Shown here piece after piece: positions 1 through 11,915 of a DNA stretch of 64,000 nucleotides. The notes under the pieces were generated by a model. It saw only the letters and a list, made by a program, of their open reading frames with translations, was not told the DNA's origin and made no database searches. Source of the DNA: Aphidius gifuensis. Taxonomy: Eukaryota > Arthropoda > Insecta > Hymenoptera > Braconidae. The position numbers and the translations under genes were made by a program. The stretch is taken from contig NC_057793.1 of the NCBI RefSeq assembly GCF_014905175.1, positions 8,680,001 to 8,744,000 of the forward strand, read 5' to 3'. The number at the start of each line of letters is the position of its first letter. The stretch's first letter is position 1.

Positions 1-51
1 TGAAAATGGGAATTGAGAATCGATCGGCGTCCACGGGATGTCCCGCCCTTT
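1..51 (-). CDS. Candidate internal exon (partial) of the minus-strand gene at the left edge
   Basis: The first 51 bases have much higher G+C than what follows. On the minus strand they are preceded by a CTTAG acceptor and, entered with the one base carried from the exon at 1680-1803, read open as ERAGHPVDADRFSIPIF to the window edge. Against it, the tract before the acceptor is purine-rich rather than pyrimidine-rich. The plus strand of the same stretch is also open, so strand and exon status are uncertain. Confidence 0.25.
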
Positions 52-1679
52 CTAAGCTTTAATTTTTTTTTTTTTTATATTTTTTTTCTCAATTATTTTC
101 TACGACAGGAGAGGGCTGATCCTACAATGATCTTGTTACTTAAATCAGCCTGTTCGTTTTTATCAAAAACTTGCCTGTCGTTTTTCATTATTATTTAACT
201 TTCAAGAAAATAAGTATCATCACTTTATTTAATCTTTATTGAATTTAAAATTTTTTATTATAAATTAAATTTATTTTTTACTTGTTTGACTAAAAAATAA
301 CATGAAAGTTTCTTATTAATTTTTGATGGCCAATTGACCTATCGGATAAAATGTAATAAAAGAGTTGTTGAAAAAAAAAAATTATTGATACATATTGAGA
401 TCTCAAGTTCACCTACAGCACCTACTAAACTTGTGAACTTGTGACCTTAGTTTTTTTTTAGTTAATTTTTTATGTATTTATTTTTATTTATTAATGTAAA
501 TTTTATACTACCCTGTTAGTGTTTTCCGGTGTTCTATATGGTTACATGTGTTATTATATATTTGAAAATAAAAAAAAAAAAAAAATGAAAAAGTACTGTT
601 GAATAGAAAATTTAAAAATATGGAAAAAAAAAAATTATAAAAGAAATGTTTAAGTATGAAAGAAAAAATTGACAATGCTGTGCTTGTTTGACGCTCATTG
701 TTCTTATTCAAATATTCAACCCTTGTGGCGGAAATCTTTCTCCATTTCTTATCCCACGTGGCATTTAAGATTTACTTGGGGATTTGCGATACATTTAAGA
801 CTCGTGACTTTTAGGTATTTCATCGATTTTTCATTGGTCACGAAACAATGGTAAATATACCTTTTGTATATACAAATACTTGAAAAAAAATTTACAAAAA
901 AATGTTTTTTATATAAAAAAATAAAAATAATGTATGTTATATTTTTATTTCCAAAGAGAAGAATTTATTTTATACAAATTGATTAAATTTATTTTTGAAA
1001 ATATATTTATTTGAGATAAATGAAAATTTAATTAACAAAAAATAAAATAAATTATTTGAAATTAAATTACAAGGTTAATTGTTTATTTGATGAAAAATAT
1101 GAAAATTATTTTTTTTTAAATATTAATTTATTTGTGGTTAATAAATTTTATTTGAAATTATAAAAATAAATTTCAAAAATTTATATACTTGAATTTTGAC
1201 TTTTTTTTTTCTATAATAATTTCAAAAAATTTTCATACTACATTTTATTAAATAAATAATAAATATTAAATTTATTTTTTCAATTTTTTTATGTAATAAT
1301 AATTACAAATAATCATTTATTTACTTTGAATATTTAATTTATTTTTCGTACAAATTAATATTTATTTCGTTTAAAAAAAAAAATGAAACTGCTCAAATAA
1401 ATAAATTTTTTTTTTCGAATATATTTTTCATTTGATTCAAATATTTAATTTATTTTATACAAATTAATATTCGTTTCGTTAAAAAACTATTCAAATAAAT
1501 AATTTATTTATTCCAAATATATTTTTTTTTTACTTGTTTTTATAAAAATATGAAATTTATTTTTCAATTAAAAAAAGCTTGTATTTGAATAAAAATAAAT
1601 CCTTCACTTTGTATAAATAAAACCTTTATAATCATAGTTTTTTTTTCATTTATTTTTTTTTTTTTATATTCAAACTCAC
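52..1679. other. Very AT-rich non-coding stretch, probable intron
   Basis: Homopolymer runs and AAATAAAT-type low complexity dominate. Nothing coding is supported apart from the flanking exons. If 1-51 is an exon, this is one intron of the minus-strand gene. It contains the tandem duplication listed at 1321-1545. Confidence 0.5.
1321..1545. repeat. Diverged tandem duplication, unit about 110 bp
   Basis: Two adjacent units share the same order of blocks: ATATTTAATTTATTTT, ACAAATTAATATT, TTTCGTT, CTCAAATAAATAA (ATTCAAATAAATAA in unit 2) and AATATATTTTT. Unit 1 is roughly 1325-1430, unit 2 roughly 1437-1535. AT-rich; no coding potential. Confidence 0.6.
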
Positions 1680-1803
1680 CAGAAGTTTCTGGTATTTCTG
1701 TATTTGCTATACCGTTTTGTCCTGGAGATCTTGAGCTTGATGTTCTGCCCAATGGTTCCATTCGTATGGCTTCACTACTTGCTCTCGTCGAGTGGCTTGG
1801 CAT
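1680..1803 (-). CDS. First coding exon of an unrecognised minus-strand gene (runs off the left edge)
   Basis: An ATG at 1803 opens 41 codons plus one base, ending at a clean GTGAGT donor (phase 1). The peptide starts MPSHSTRASSEAIRMEPLGR and continues with a Ser/Arg/Pro-rich stretch ending IPETS. It is hydrophilic, with no signal peptide or membrane span, and looks like a disordered N-terminal tail. Its G+C is clearly above the surrounding sequence and there is no repeat in it. The next exon is either 1-51 (weak) or outside the window. I do not recognise the family; downstream sequence is needed. The coding call rests on composition, open frame, start codon and donor together. Confidence 0.55.
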
Positions 1804-2292
1804 TTTTTTTCTCAAATTTATATTATATTCAAAATATTATTATAGTATTCGGCACAATATTAACACAAATCACATGTCTTCACTCAACCAATAAATAAAT
1901 AAAATTTAAAAATCCATACATAAAATAATTATCACTTTTAAGCTCTAATCAATTTCAAGTATTTAAAAAAATCATTTTGGTCCAAATCAGTCTTTTCATC
2001 GTATCAATCTGAAAATAAATTACCATTTCCATCAAATTAATTATTTTTCATCAACTAAATTTACACATTTAAATAAAATCATTTCTAAAATTAAATTACA
2101 AATAAAAACCTTTCATAAACAAACAAAAAAACCAATAATTTCAAGTAGTAAAACAAGTTTTAGGTCAGACATTTATTTGCTCCCATAAATTGCAATATAA
2201 ATTAAAAAAATTTCACAAATGAATATAAATAATTTCGTGTAATATTATTGTACACACGCGGTCATGATCGAAGCTAAAAATTCGATCTAAAA

Positions 2293-2370
2293 TCAGCCCC
2301 AAAGATAAAATAAAAAGAGACACACAACACCATATAATTTCCATGGTAACGGTGACGGGGGTGCTGCCAT
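2293..2370 (-). other. Small G+C-raised minus-strand ORF (25 codons) in the putative 5' region
   Basis: The minus strand reads MAAPPSPLPWKLYGVVCLFL and then five further residues before a stop. It stands out by base composition and lies between the putative 5' UTR exon (2633-2688) and the first coding exon (1680-1803). It could be an upstream ORF, an alternative first exon or chance; no splice or expression evidence distinguishes these. Confidence 0.2.
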
Positions 2371-2632
2371 GGACATAAATATATTGCCAACGCCACTGTA
2401 TACTAATTCAACAAAACACCCTATTTTTTATTCTACAAAAATATATTATTTATAAATAAAAATAATTTATTAAATCAACAATAAAAATATTGATAATTAT
2501 TAACAAAAAAAAAAAACCCATCAAATTCATTACTGAACTAAAACAAAATTTAATTTTAAAATGAAAATTTTTTAAAGAAAAACATAAAGAAATAAATTTT
2601 TAATTAAATTATAACACTGTTAAATTACTTAC

Positions 2633-2688
2633 AGTATTAATTTAATTATTTATTTGTTAATTAATATTGTTTTTGATGTTTGTTCTCT
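2633..2688 (-). promoter_or_regulatory. Candidate transcription start and 5' UTR exon for the left-edge minus-strand gene
   Basis: On the minus strand a CCGTCAGAG initiator-like motif (start near 2688) is followed 56 bases later by a consensus TACT|GTAAGT donor. Upstream (2700-2780) the sequence is unusually G+C-rich for the window (GGGGCGCAACG and similar). Splicing from here to an acceptor just before the ATG at 1803 would give a 5' UTR intron of about 0.8 kb. Confidence 0.3.
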
Positions 2689-2699
2689 GACGGTGAGAA

Positions 2700-3859
2700 T
2701 GACACTGAGTTTGATGATTGAACGTGGGTGAAATATCTAGACGCAAGGGGCGCAACGATCAGGACCAGCCAACAGGTTGCGCCGTTTTCAGATTTATTTC
2801 TTTAATATATAAGCAAAAAAAGCCAATTCATATGTATACATATAAATATGTATGAAGTTTATATATATAGAGATGAAAAAATTTTGAAATTTGTGCCGGA
2901 CGCTTTGAGAATTGAGAGGGGTTGCATACGGAAATCGAAGGGTTTCAACCCTCCACCAAGTTTCCTGCTTGCACCCCACCTATACTTATTCTACTTTGAA
3001 TCCTTATTTTAATTTTTTTCTTTTTTCTATTGAGACCCCCATGCCTCTATCTACATTTTAGCCATAGTATACAGAAGCGCATTTTTTTTTTTCTCTCGAC
3101 TTTGACTCTCTACTAAAACAGCATCGCTGTTGCCAGTTTTTTTTTTTTGTTCATTTCTTTATTACAATATTGTTGGATATTTTTAGGGCTCTTTAAGTAA
3201 ATACTTTTTCAAAATTTGCCAATTTACATGGGTATATTTTTTTAAATTTCTTACACAAGAAAAAAAAAGATGAAAATGGGAAAAAAATAAAAGTTTATGT
3301 TATGATTATTTATCTTCATAAATAATTATAAATTCATTAAAAAATTTAGTGGAATTGATCAAAAGAATATTGCTGAATTTATTATAATTAATTATTAATT
3401 ATATTTTTAATAATTTCTAGGCATAACGAGCTTTTTTTCTTCTTGAAAAATTTAATAAACAAAATACAAGTAGAAAAAAAAAAAATACTTAAACATACTC
3501 GATCATTTGTTGATGAAATTTTTCGAATAAACCATTCGATAAATTTCGAAACAATAATTTAAAAATATAGAAAATTGATTTTACATCTGATGATAATAAA
3601 AAAATAATAATAAAATAATATTTCGACAGCTCCATATGATTATTATAAATAAACATTAACGTGTTATTTTTTTTTGTTAGTATATTGGTTTTTTTTTTTC
3701 GTTTTTTGTGGACTCTATTGTATACATATAGTCTTATCTGAATTGATAAGACCAGCGTCTTTAAATGGACATTGAAAAAAAAAAAATAAAATATACTGAT
3801 CAGTCAGTCACCACTATTGCCACGTTTGACAAGAAAATTTATCATAACTCTTCGTAATC
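2700..3859. promoter_or_regulatory. Intergenic region upstream of two divergent genes
   Basis: It separates the minus-strand gene at the left from the copper transporter on the plus strand. Moderate-complexity sequence at 2700-3130 (pyrimidine tracts, no ORF supported) gives way to AT-rich spacer. The only discrete signals seen are the GATA inverted repeat at 3731-3752 and a TCAGTCAGTC initiator-like run near 3800, 60 bp before the transporter ATG. Confidence 0.4.
3731..3752. promoter_or_regulatory. Perfect inverted pair of GATA-factor sites upstream of the copper transporter
   Basis: GTCTTATC, six bases, GATAAGAC: perfect 8-bp arms, each holding a GATAAG core. It lies 108 bp before the transporter ATG and about 50 bp before the initiator-like TCAGTCAGTC. 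GATA factors drive gut and fat body genes in insects (known), so expression of the transporter in absorptive tissue is a reasonable inference. Confidence 0.45.
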
Positions 3860-4459
3860 ATGAAAGTAGGTTATATTATTTTCTAATTATAAAATAAATC
3901 AACATTATTTATCAATTAAAAAATTATTTAATTATTTAGTGGATGATATTACGATAAATAAAAAATCGAAAAAATTTAATACTAAATTGTTTTAGATGTT
4001 TTTTCATTGGGATGTTAATGAGGGACCGATTCTCTTCGAATGGTGGCGTACAACAAATTCAATTGGAATAATTAGTTCAATGATTGGAATCATAATTTTT
4101 GCAGCACTTCATGAAGGAATTAAAAATTATCGGTAATAAAAAAATATACAATTTAAAAGTAATCATTAATAATTTTATTTTTCTAATTTAATTACAGTGA
4201 GCATTTATTTTTAAAAGCAAATATTTTGAGTCAAACAAATCGTGGAAAAAAAAGTCAAATTGAAGCAATGTTTTGTGGATTTCATATATATCAAACAATA
4301 ATACACATGATACAATTTACTTGTGGTTATATTCTGATGTTTATATTTATGTCTTTCAATATTTGGTTGGGTATTGCTGTTGTATTTGGTTCTGGTTTTG
4401 GCTATTGGCTTTTTGCCTGGAATAAATTTACAAATGAAAATACAGATTGTTGCAGATAG
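3860..4459 (+). CDS. Copper transporter, CTR/SLC31 family (three coding exons)
   Basis: Imports Cu(I) across the plasma or endosomal membrane as a homotrimer. Model: 3860-3865, 3996-4132, 4198-4459; 134 residues; donors GTAGGT and GTAATA. Three membrane spans (about 23-45, 81-103, 104-122) include the family signatures: MFIFM (M95-x3-M99) in span 2 and GSGFG (G112-x3-G116) in span 3, followed by the conserved YWLFAW. The loop between spans 1 and 2 is short and basic (RGKK). The protein ends in CC near its C-terminus, comparable to the metal-binding HCH of human CTR1. The N-terminus is very short (MKMFFHWD) with only a single MxM and no Met-rich repeats or glycosylation sites, more like SLC31A2 (CTR2) than CTR1. 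The two-codon first exon makes the start at 3860 less certain than the Met at 3996. Family assignment is secure; the exact orthologue is not. Confidence 0.9.
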
Positions 4460-4701
4460 ACTATCCAAAAGAAAATAAAAAAACACTTGTTATATTAAAA
4501 CTGCCAAAAACATTCCAACAATCGTCTAGAGTTTGTAAATATTTTATTTCAATGATTAATATTTTTTTCAAAAAAGCACTGAGCTTTCATTTTAATATTT
4601 TCTTTAATTTTTTTTTGTCAAATTTTAATGTAATTGAAATAATTAGATAAATGTTAAAAATTTTATTAATAATAAATTTGTATTTAAAGAAAAAATATTG
4701 T

Positions 4702-4707
4702 AATAAA
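4702..4707 (+). terminator. Candidate poly(A) signal of the copper transporter
   Basis: AATAAA occurs 243 bp after the stop, overlapping a second AATAAA four bases on; the most likely cleavage region before the next gene's promoter. Confidence 0.35.
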
Positions 4708-4775
4708 TAAATAAAGACAAAGAAAAAAATAAATAAATTATTTCTTGATATAGTAGCCTAAAATAACAATCAAAT

Positions 4776-4783
4776 CTTATCAG
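4776..4783. promoter_or_regulatory. GATA-factor site between the transporter and the His-tail gene
   Basis: CTTATCAG is the complement of CTGATAAG, a strong GATA-factor consensus, 210 bp before the ATG at 4994. Weaker TTATC cores follow at about 4853 and 4869. The upstream region of the transporter carries the same motif, so the two genes may share tissue control (inference). Confidence 0.3.
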
Positions 4784-4993
4784 TGTAGATTATTGGTTTC
4801 TGAGCTGACAAATATGTATTTTTTTTTTTTTTTAAATTTCTCTTTCATTGTGTTATCTTCGAAGTGTTTATCGGCCATTACCAATATACTCACACAAAAT
4901 ATATCAAGTCTGAGTATAATATTTTTACTTGACAGTCATTTTACATTGTTCATTTGTAAAAGTGTTTAACAGTAGATAAAAAAAACTAATAAA

Positions 4994-5242
4994 ATGACTG
5001 ATATTAGTACAGAAACAATGTGTTGTAACAACTCAAGTGATAATGTTAATGAAGAATCAACAATTAAAATTATTTTCGGATGGAATAAATTTAATACTAG
5101 AGCATGGATTGTTCTTCTTATATCTTTTATTATTTGGGCTGTGACATTTTTTACAATTTATCCATCTGCTGAAGATCATGGTATGAAAAATGAGACAGCT
5201 ACAGACAGTGGTCATGATCATGCTCATCATCGTCATCAATAA
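4994..5242 (+). CDS. Small single-span membrane protein with histidine-rich C-terminal tail
   Basis: An intronless 82-residue ORF. Layout: a polar N-terminus with a CC pair (MTDISTETMCCNNSSDN), a basic patch (WNKFNTR, about 32-38), one hydrophobic span (about 39-56, WIVLLISFIIWAVTFFTIY), and a tail that ends GHDHAHHRHQ with seven His among the last eleven residues or so. His clusters of this sort bind Cu, Zn or Ni. The tail and the CC pair, together with its place 0.5 kb downstream of a CTR copper transporter on the same strand, suggest a metal-related role, but I recognise no family and this is inference. An AAAATG start context and an in-frame stop fit an expressed gene. A GTATGA inside codon 62-63 could act as a splice donor giving a different C-terminus, but no good downstream exon was seen. 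Confidence 0.6.
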   Translation: MTDISTETMCCNNSSDNVNEESTIKIIFGWNKFNTRAWIVLLISFIIWAVTFFTIYPSAEDHGMKNETATDSGHDHAHHRHQ

Positions 5243-8200
5243 ATATAATTTTTTTTTTTTTTTTTTTTTTTGTAAGTAAAAAACTCTAAAATCTATTTAT
5301 AATATTTTTTTTTTTTTCATATTAATAATGTTTATTTTTTCTAGGTTATTCAATCTATTAAAAAAAAAAAAAAAAATTCGAGGCTTTATGATCGAATTGA
5401 AAATAGGAGATGATCAAAAGTTGAAAAAAAAATATTAATTTAAAAAAAAAATTCTATTTTTATGATGGATAAATATTGATGATTAATAAATTAATTTTAT
5501 AACAATAATTGTTATATTAAAATATTATTTGAGTAAGTTATTTAAATGAGAGAAAAAAAAAAAAGAATTTGATGTTGCATGTCAGCTGACTTTTATTGGA
5601 TCATGTGATCGAGAATCACTGGTTTAACCCAGCCACAGGGTAATATTTTTGTTTATTTATTTGACTGTTTTTATGATACTGGAGTTGATCTGTATTTAGA
5701 CTCATTATATCTTCATTTCCTGACCTCGAATCAACGACAAAATCGATCGTAAACGAAAAAAGATACACAGATAGCCTCAAGGCTAAATTATTTAAATATT
5801 TATTTTTCAAAATTTTTAGTGGTCTAGAATTGAAAGAATTTATTTAGATGTCAAAAAGCAATCTAGAGTATAATTTATTACTCGATAAATATATTTAACT
5901 GGATAATAAAAATATTATTTTATTGTTACTTGAAAATTTAAAAGTAGTTTTATGCTTTTTTTTGTTAATGATTTTTGAAAAAAATCAAAAGCTTTGGACA
6001 ATAATTAAATTGATATTATTAAAATAGACAAATTGAGGATTTTTTTTTTGATTATTTTTATTTTTTATATTTTGTAGTGAGAGGTATTATGGAAGTTGAG
6101 ATAATATCATTGTTTTAGCTGGTGCATCTTGCTGGCAGTTTCACAGTTCACACCCTCCACTTAACGCATGAGTACACATTCTTCAAACCCTCTTGTTCTA
6201 TGACAATATATATATAACCTGCTTTTTTTATTATTATTTATTTTTTATCATTATTGTATCTTTATGAACTGCTCACACAGCACTTTAAAGTAAATTGTTG
6301 CCACTTGGATTTGATGTCAAGCTTCTAGCAATTCTTAGCTTTGTTTGGAGACTTGTTGAAAATAATGTCAATCGAAAAAAGATGAAAGTTCAACTACTAT
6401 ACTTATAACAAAAATATATATTTATCTTGTGCTACATATTTTTACTGTTATCGAGAGAATAACTTGTTATCTATTATCATCTATACTTGACTGATTTTTC
6501 AAATAAATTTTCAGTCTAAGAGTATATTATTTTACTGAATTATTCAGAGTATGTCATATGAAAATATTATGATAAAAAATTTTCCAAAAAAAAAAATAAG
6601 TAGCATGTGTTAGTTTTCTATACGGGTTGGGTTTTTTTTATTGAAATAAATTTTAAAATTTATTTCTAGGTCCCAAGAATAGTAAGAAAATAAATATAAT
6701 AATATTATAATTATTTTAAAATTTAAACAAAAATTAAAATTTTTAATTGAACAATCGAAATGCAATACAATTGAGTGATTATTAATTTTATTATAACAAC
6801 AAAGAAAGCCTATTTTTTATGAATCAACTCCCTAAAGTTATTAAACATGTATAAATATAAAACACCAATTTTTTCTATAGTCAAATCATCTTGAAATAAA
6901 ATATCCTGGTTAATAATTTCCCCAGCAAAAATAAATAAAAACATCATGTAGCTTGTGTTGGTATAAAAAGCCATATTTAAAATTAAAATGAATAATTATA
7001 AAAATAATATACAAGCATAGTTTAACATGTAAACATAATGATGATTATGATGATTTAAAATTTGTCGAAAAATAATTATGACAAGAGTATGATCAGCACG
7101 ATAAATAAATAAATATTCCATTTAAAAATTTATTTATTTTTTTTTTTTGCAAATTTACTATTATCCATATATCTTGGATAAATTGAAAATTAATTTATTT
7201 AAAAATTAATTAATTCATCATCGTATTGTAATGACTCGCTGTTATTATTATTTCAAATTTAATTTTTATTAATATTTTCATCTTTTAAATATATTTTATT
7301 AAATGTTTATTTATTTTATTTATTTATCAAATAATAATCATTATATCTTTGATAAATTTATTCTTCATTTGCTGTGGTAAATTTTTTTTTTTTATTTAAT
7401 ATACTTTAATCGTTAAATTTCTCTTCAGAATATTTATTTTGTAAATTATAATATTGACAAAGTATTTGCTTTTTATTTTTTCAATATAAAACATATATGC
7501 TTAAAAATTAAAATAGAATATCCATCTGTATAGACAAATCAATAATAGCATATTGTATAATTTTATTTTCAATTTATATATAAAAAAATTGTCTATCTAA
7601 CAAAGAGGAAAAAACGATCGATAAGACTATATTCATCCACACAGATAAATTTTAATGCGTGTTAGTGTAAAATATATAGGTATGCGTATATATGCGTTAG
7701 TCTGGTCGATAGTAGCTATCGAGTATCTCACTTTCTCTCCCAGTATTACTCTTCTTTTTCAACGAACGGCAGTAATCTGCAGATATATATACATATTTTC
7801 ACCAACACACATACATAGCAAGGACTCTAGTCAACGTGAGATGAGTTTTCCCACATTCCCTTTTCTATCCTGCACTCCCAGAACCCACCAGTCTGTTCTC
7901 TCATACCCCTCAACCCCTTATCAACCATTATAGCCACCCTCTTCTCCCCCCCTACACTTTCTGTCCCATCAACATCCCTTTCAAAATAACCATAGCTATC
8001 TCATTTTTCATGTTCTTTAATCGACGCTTACACAATAGCTATTCTCCATCGTAATATCGTTCAGTATAACTCTGTAGTTGTATCATATTAATAAATGGAT
8101 TATAATCTTAAATTAAAAAAAATTCTTTTATCTTTTAAGTTTAGTAAACTTATTATAAATAAGAAACAGAATTTTTAAGTTTTCTTTAGGATGTTAGAGG

Positions 8201-11200
8201 AAAAAAAAAAAAAGTTTTAAATGTTTGTTTAACCTCGAGGGATGCTTGCCTTTTTTTTTTTTCAAAACGATGTATATGAATTTTAATAAAATTTTTATAG
8301 CCTTGTGGAGGGAATTTTTTAAACAATCATTTTTCAAATGAAATTAAAAAAAGAAAATAAAGATATTATTTATTTTCACGTTGAATTTACAATTTTTTAT
8401 ATTTTTTAAGAGAAAAAACAGAAAAAAATTTGTTTTGAATGTATTTATTTATTTTTTCTTGTAAATTTATTGCATTATTTTTTATTAGGAATGTCAATGA
8501 GTGGTTGTCAATGATTATAGTGTCATTGAAATTTCTCGACTCCAGTCAGATTCGAACTGATGCTTAGGTAAAAAGTGAAAAGCTTTTTTCTTTTTTGAAA
8601 CGATTCATTACTGATTCGGGGCGACATCTGCAGAGGAGCTTTAAAGCTTTTATTATTTATATTTTTTATACCGGCGAATGAAATTTGAGCTGTTATTTTC
8701 AGTGGATTAATTATCGGCAATGTTTATAATAATTAGTAAACATGTCGTTTGAAGAAATATAACAGCATTTAAGAATTTAATTTAATTTCTCTTAAATTTA
8801 CCTCTCAAATTGTTATGGCTAATTATAATCATTAATTTACTATTTGATATGAATATTAAAACATTTTTTCTTCTTATTTATAAATACAAATTTTAATTTT
8901 ACATTTTTTATTTCATGCAAAAACGCTTAAGTGTGTTCTTATCTAATGTATGACCGCACAGTGACTTGAATCACTGGAAACTTTTCCAGCAAACAAAAAA
9001 ACAGCAAACATTTTTGTAAATATCAAAATAATAAGCTTCTCTTTCTTGAAAATTTAATAAATTAAATAACTTTTGTATTGATTTTTATTTACTTGACCTT
9101 CAATAAGAATTTTCATAAATAATTTAAAATAATTATCTGCAAGATTCTTAAACATAAAATTATGATATAAAAGAAAAAAAATTCGCGAGTGTATACAATT
9201 TCTATTAATATCCTTAATTATCATTTTTTTTTTTTTCGTTGAAAAAGCTACTAAATTGATCAAAGAAAGCGATAAAAGTAAAATTATTTTTTTTTAAATT
9301 TCAAACATACATATTAAAGACATGCCTTGAGAAAAAAAAAAAGAAAATTAGAATGAGAAAAATAATATAAACACGACAAATGAAAGTGGTCAACATATGA
9401 AGGGTTAAATCTCGCGACAGTCATGACCTTGGCCTCAAGTTGTTGGATGTATGGTGCTGAATAACACAAAACTTTGCGACTCATTGCAACTGCAACACGC
9501 GATCAAATGATTCGAGGACTTGCAAAATATAAAAAAAAGAAAAAAAAAAAAATTGCGACTAAGTATATATTAATAACATATCCAACTACAATATCCTTGA
9601 AAAATTAAATAAATAAATTAGAATAATAATTAAATAAATAATATACACTCCAAAAATTTGCATTAATATATTTATAAATAAATTTTTTTAAAAAGTATAT
9701 TTTATTGTTGTATGAATTAAAGATAAAAATAAAAAATATATAGAAATATTATTTCGATAAAGTCAAACACTTACTTTATAAGAAAAAAAAAAAATAGTTA
9801 ATGGTTTTTTAAGACCTGAAAGCAATGCCATACACTATGTACCATAGTCTTATGTACATAATTTTTTTATGCAAGTGTCTTTTACCTTTCCAGGATAAAT
9901 TTTGCGGTAAATAGTCACTAAAATATGTGGAAAATATATTGAAGACTATCACAGAGTTTTAAAAATTATTTATTATCAATTTTTTCTAGCATAAAGAACG
10001 AATGCAACTATTATTTTTATGGTCAAATTATTATACATTTAGTTAAAGTTCTACTTTTGGGCGAATAACAGGTAGTCATAATAATTTTATATTTTATTTA
10101 TTTATTTAAATTGTAATAAATTAAATTAACGCTTTAATTATTTCATTATTTTTCATGCACTTATTTTTTTACCTTCTATATAAATTTTTAAAAAGTTTTT
10201 GGTAAAATAACACAGGAAAAGCTGCTTTTTCATTCAAAAATAAAACCAAAGAAAATAAAAATTGGCGGATCTGTTATCTTTCATCCCTTAAAACAAATTC
10301 TACAGTTTTATCATTTATTTTGTTACTTCTCCAGGTTGACCTCAACAAAAAACAACAATTAAGGCATCAAAAAAATAAACAATTATCAATTTTCAAAAGA
10401 AATTAAAATTCAAAAAAAAATCTTGAATCCAAGTATACCTTGAATCAATTCTTTCCCCTAACAACTACCTATAAAAAATATAATAATTCATGTAAAAAAA
10501 AAAAAAATTTACAAGTTTGTGTTTGCAAAATGTAAATAAAAAAAAAAAATAAAATGAAGAAAAAAAAAAAAAAGGTTGCTGACCGGGAATATCACGCTAG
10601 AATCATCTATCAGGAGTGTCGGAATAAAAGATCAGGCGAAAAGTTGTTTCAAAAGTCTCGAGCCTATCTCAGATAATATACTCTTCCCGTTCGTGTCGAG
10701 ACAGATAGCGTCGCTTCATATATAGCAACAAACTACCTGACCCATTTAATCAGAACGGAAAAGCTTGAAGCTTCAAAAAAAAAAAATAAAACAAAAAAAA
10801 AAAAGTTACCTCAAAGTTTTATATGTTTTTTTATGTCTCATATTCTACATCGCACCTCTCACACACATATAGTTTATCCGGTCTTGGCACTGTAACCTTT
10901 TCCACATGTATATACAACACTAAAAAGTCAAATGTCAGATTTCATCCAGTTCAAATCCCAGTTGACTGATTATCCTCAGAAAAGATCAGTTCCGGCAAAT
11001 GTATGTATCGCACGCTATTGACCACAACTACTAACAATATATATTTTTTTTTTTATTTAAAATTTCATGATATATATTTATCTAGAAAGCTAGGTGGATG
11101 TGTTATATATAATTTCAAATACAATTACATATAAATTAATTGATGGCTGGTATTTATGTCTTGAAAAATCAATTTCATTCGAGCTTTTAAAAATTCTCAT

Positions 11201-11400
11201 GATGACTCAAGATATAGGCCATATCTAATTCCAATAATATCGATCAAATCAATCAATTTCAATGAGAATTATAATTGCTATTTAATCAGGATTCAATTTT
11301 ATTATTTATATTTACCCTTTTTATTTAATTGAATTTTATATTGATGAATTTATTAGGTCGTTTATTATAGCCATTATTAAGACAAATCAATTTCATTCTA
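5243..11400. other. Intergenic stretch without recognised genes
   Basis: Mostly AT-rich spacer with homopolymers. Islands of higher complexity: 7600-8060 (pyrimidine-rich, CACTTTCTCTCCC-type), 8510-8720, 9400-9530 (contains CCAAGGTCA on the minus strand, a monomeric nuclear-receptor type site) and 10575-11030. Short ORFs here have no splice partners or recognisable domains. These islands could be enhancers or non-coding RNA exons; nothing in the sequence decides. Confidence 0.4.
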
Positions 11401-11409
11401 TCAAGATTA

Positions 11410-11915
11410 TTTAAAACTTGACCAAACAATCTGTAAATAATTTTTTTTTTTTTTTTAAAGTTATTCTGTGAATTAATATTATTGATAAATATTGGGTTTT
11501 TTTTTTAAATTAGATTTTTATATTTACCAGAGCAGACGTCTAAAGTTTACTGTAATTAATTACTTGGAACTTTTTATTTTAAAAATTTTTTTAACTGAAT
11601 GAATTTAAATTTAATTGAGAATGAATTTTGATTTTTATTTTTTACATTAAACTGTGTGACAATTTGAAATTAATCAAAAACAAAAAAAATAGATTTTTTT
11701 TTTATGGTAAAGTTATTCTGTAAATTGAAATCGACTACTAATATATAATTTTTTTTTTTATTCTTACCAGACTAGATTTGTAAACTTACTAAATAATTTC
11801 AGAGTAAATTTGAACCAAAAAATTTTCTATTTTCATTTTCTCGATAAATTATTTACTTGAATTTTGTATTTTAAAAACATTCCTATTTTTTTATCTCATT
11901 GACTGAATGAATTGA
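11410..11915 (+). repeat. Diverged direct duplication, unit about 230-280 bp
   Basis: Two units share ordered blocks: AAAGTTATTCTGT, a poly-T tract, TTACCAGA followed by GTAAA/TAAAG-type sequence, TTACTTGRA, ATTTTAAAAA and ACTGAATGAATT. First unit about 11410-11605, second about 11690-11915. Old, non-coding duplication. Confidence 0.45.

Noticed and set aside
8520..8570. tRNA-like T-arm on the minus strand (AGTTCGAATCTGACTGG)
   Set aside because: No matching acceptor stem, anticodon arm or D-arm upstream; only a chance or a decayed SINE-like B-box remains possible.
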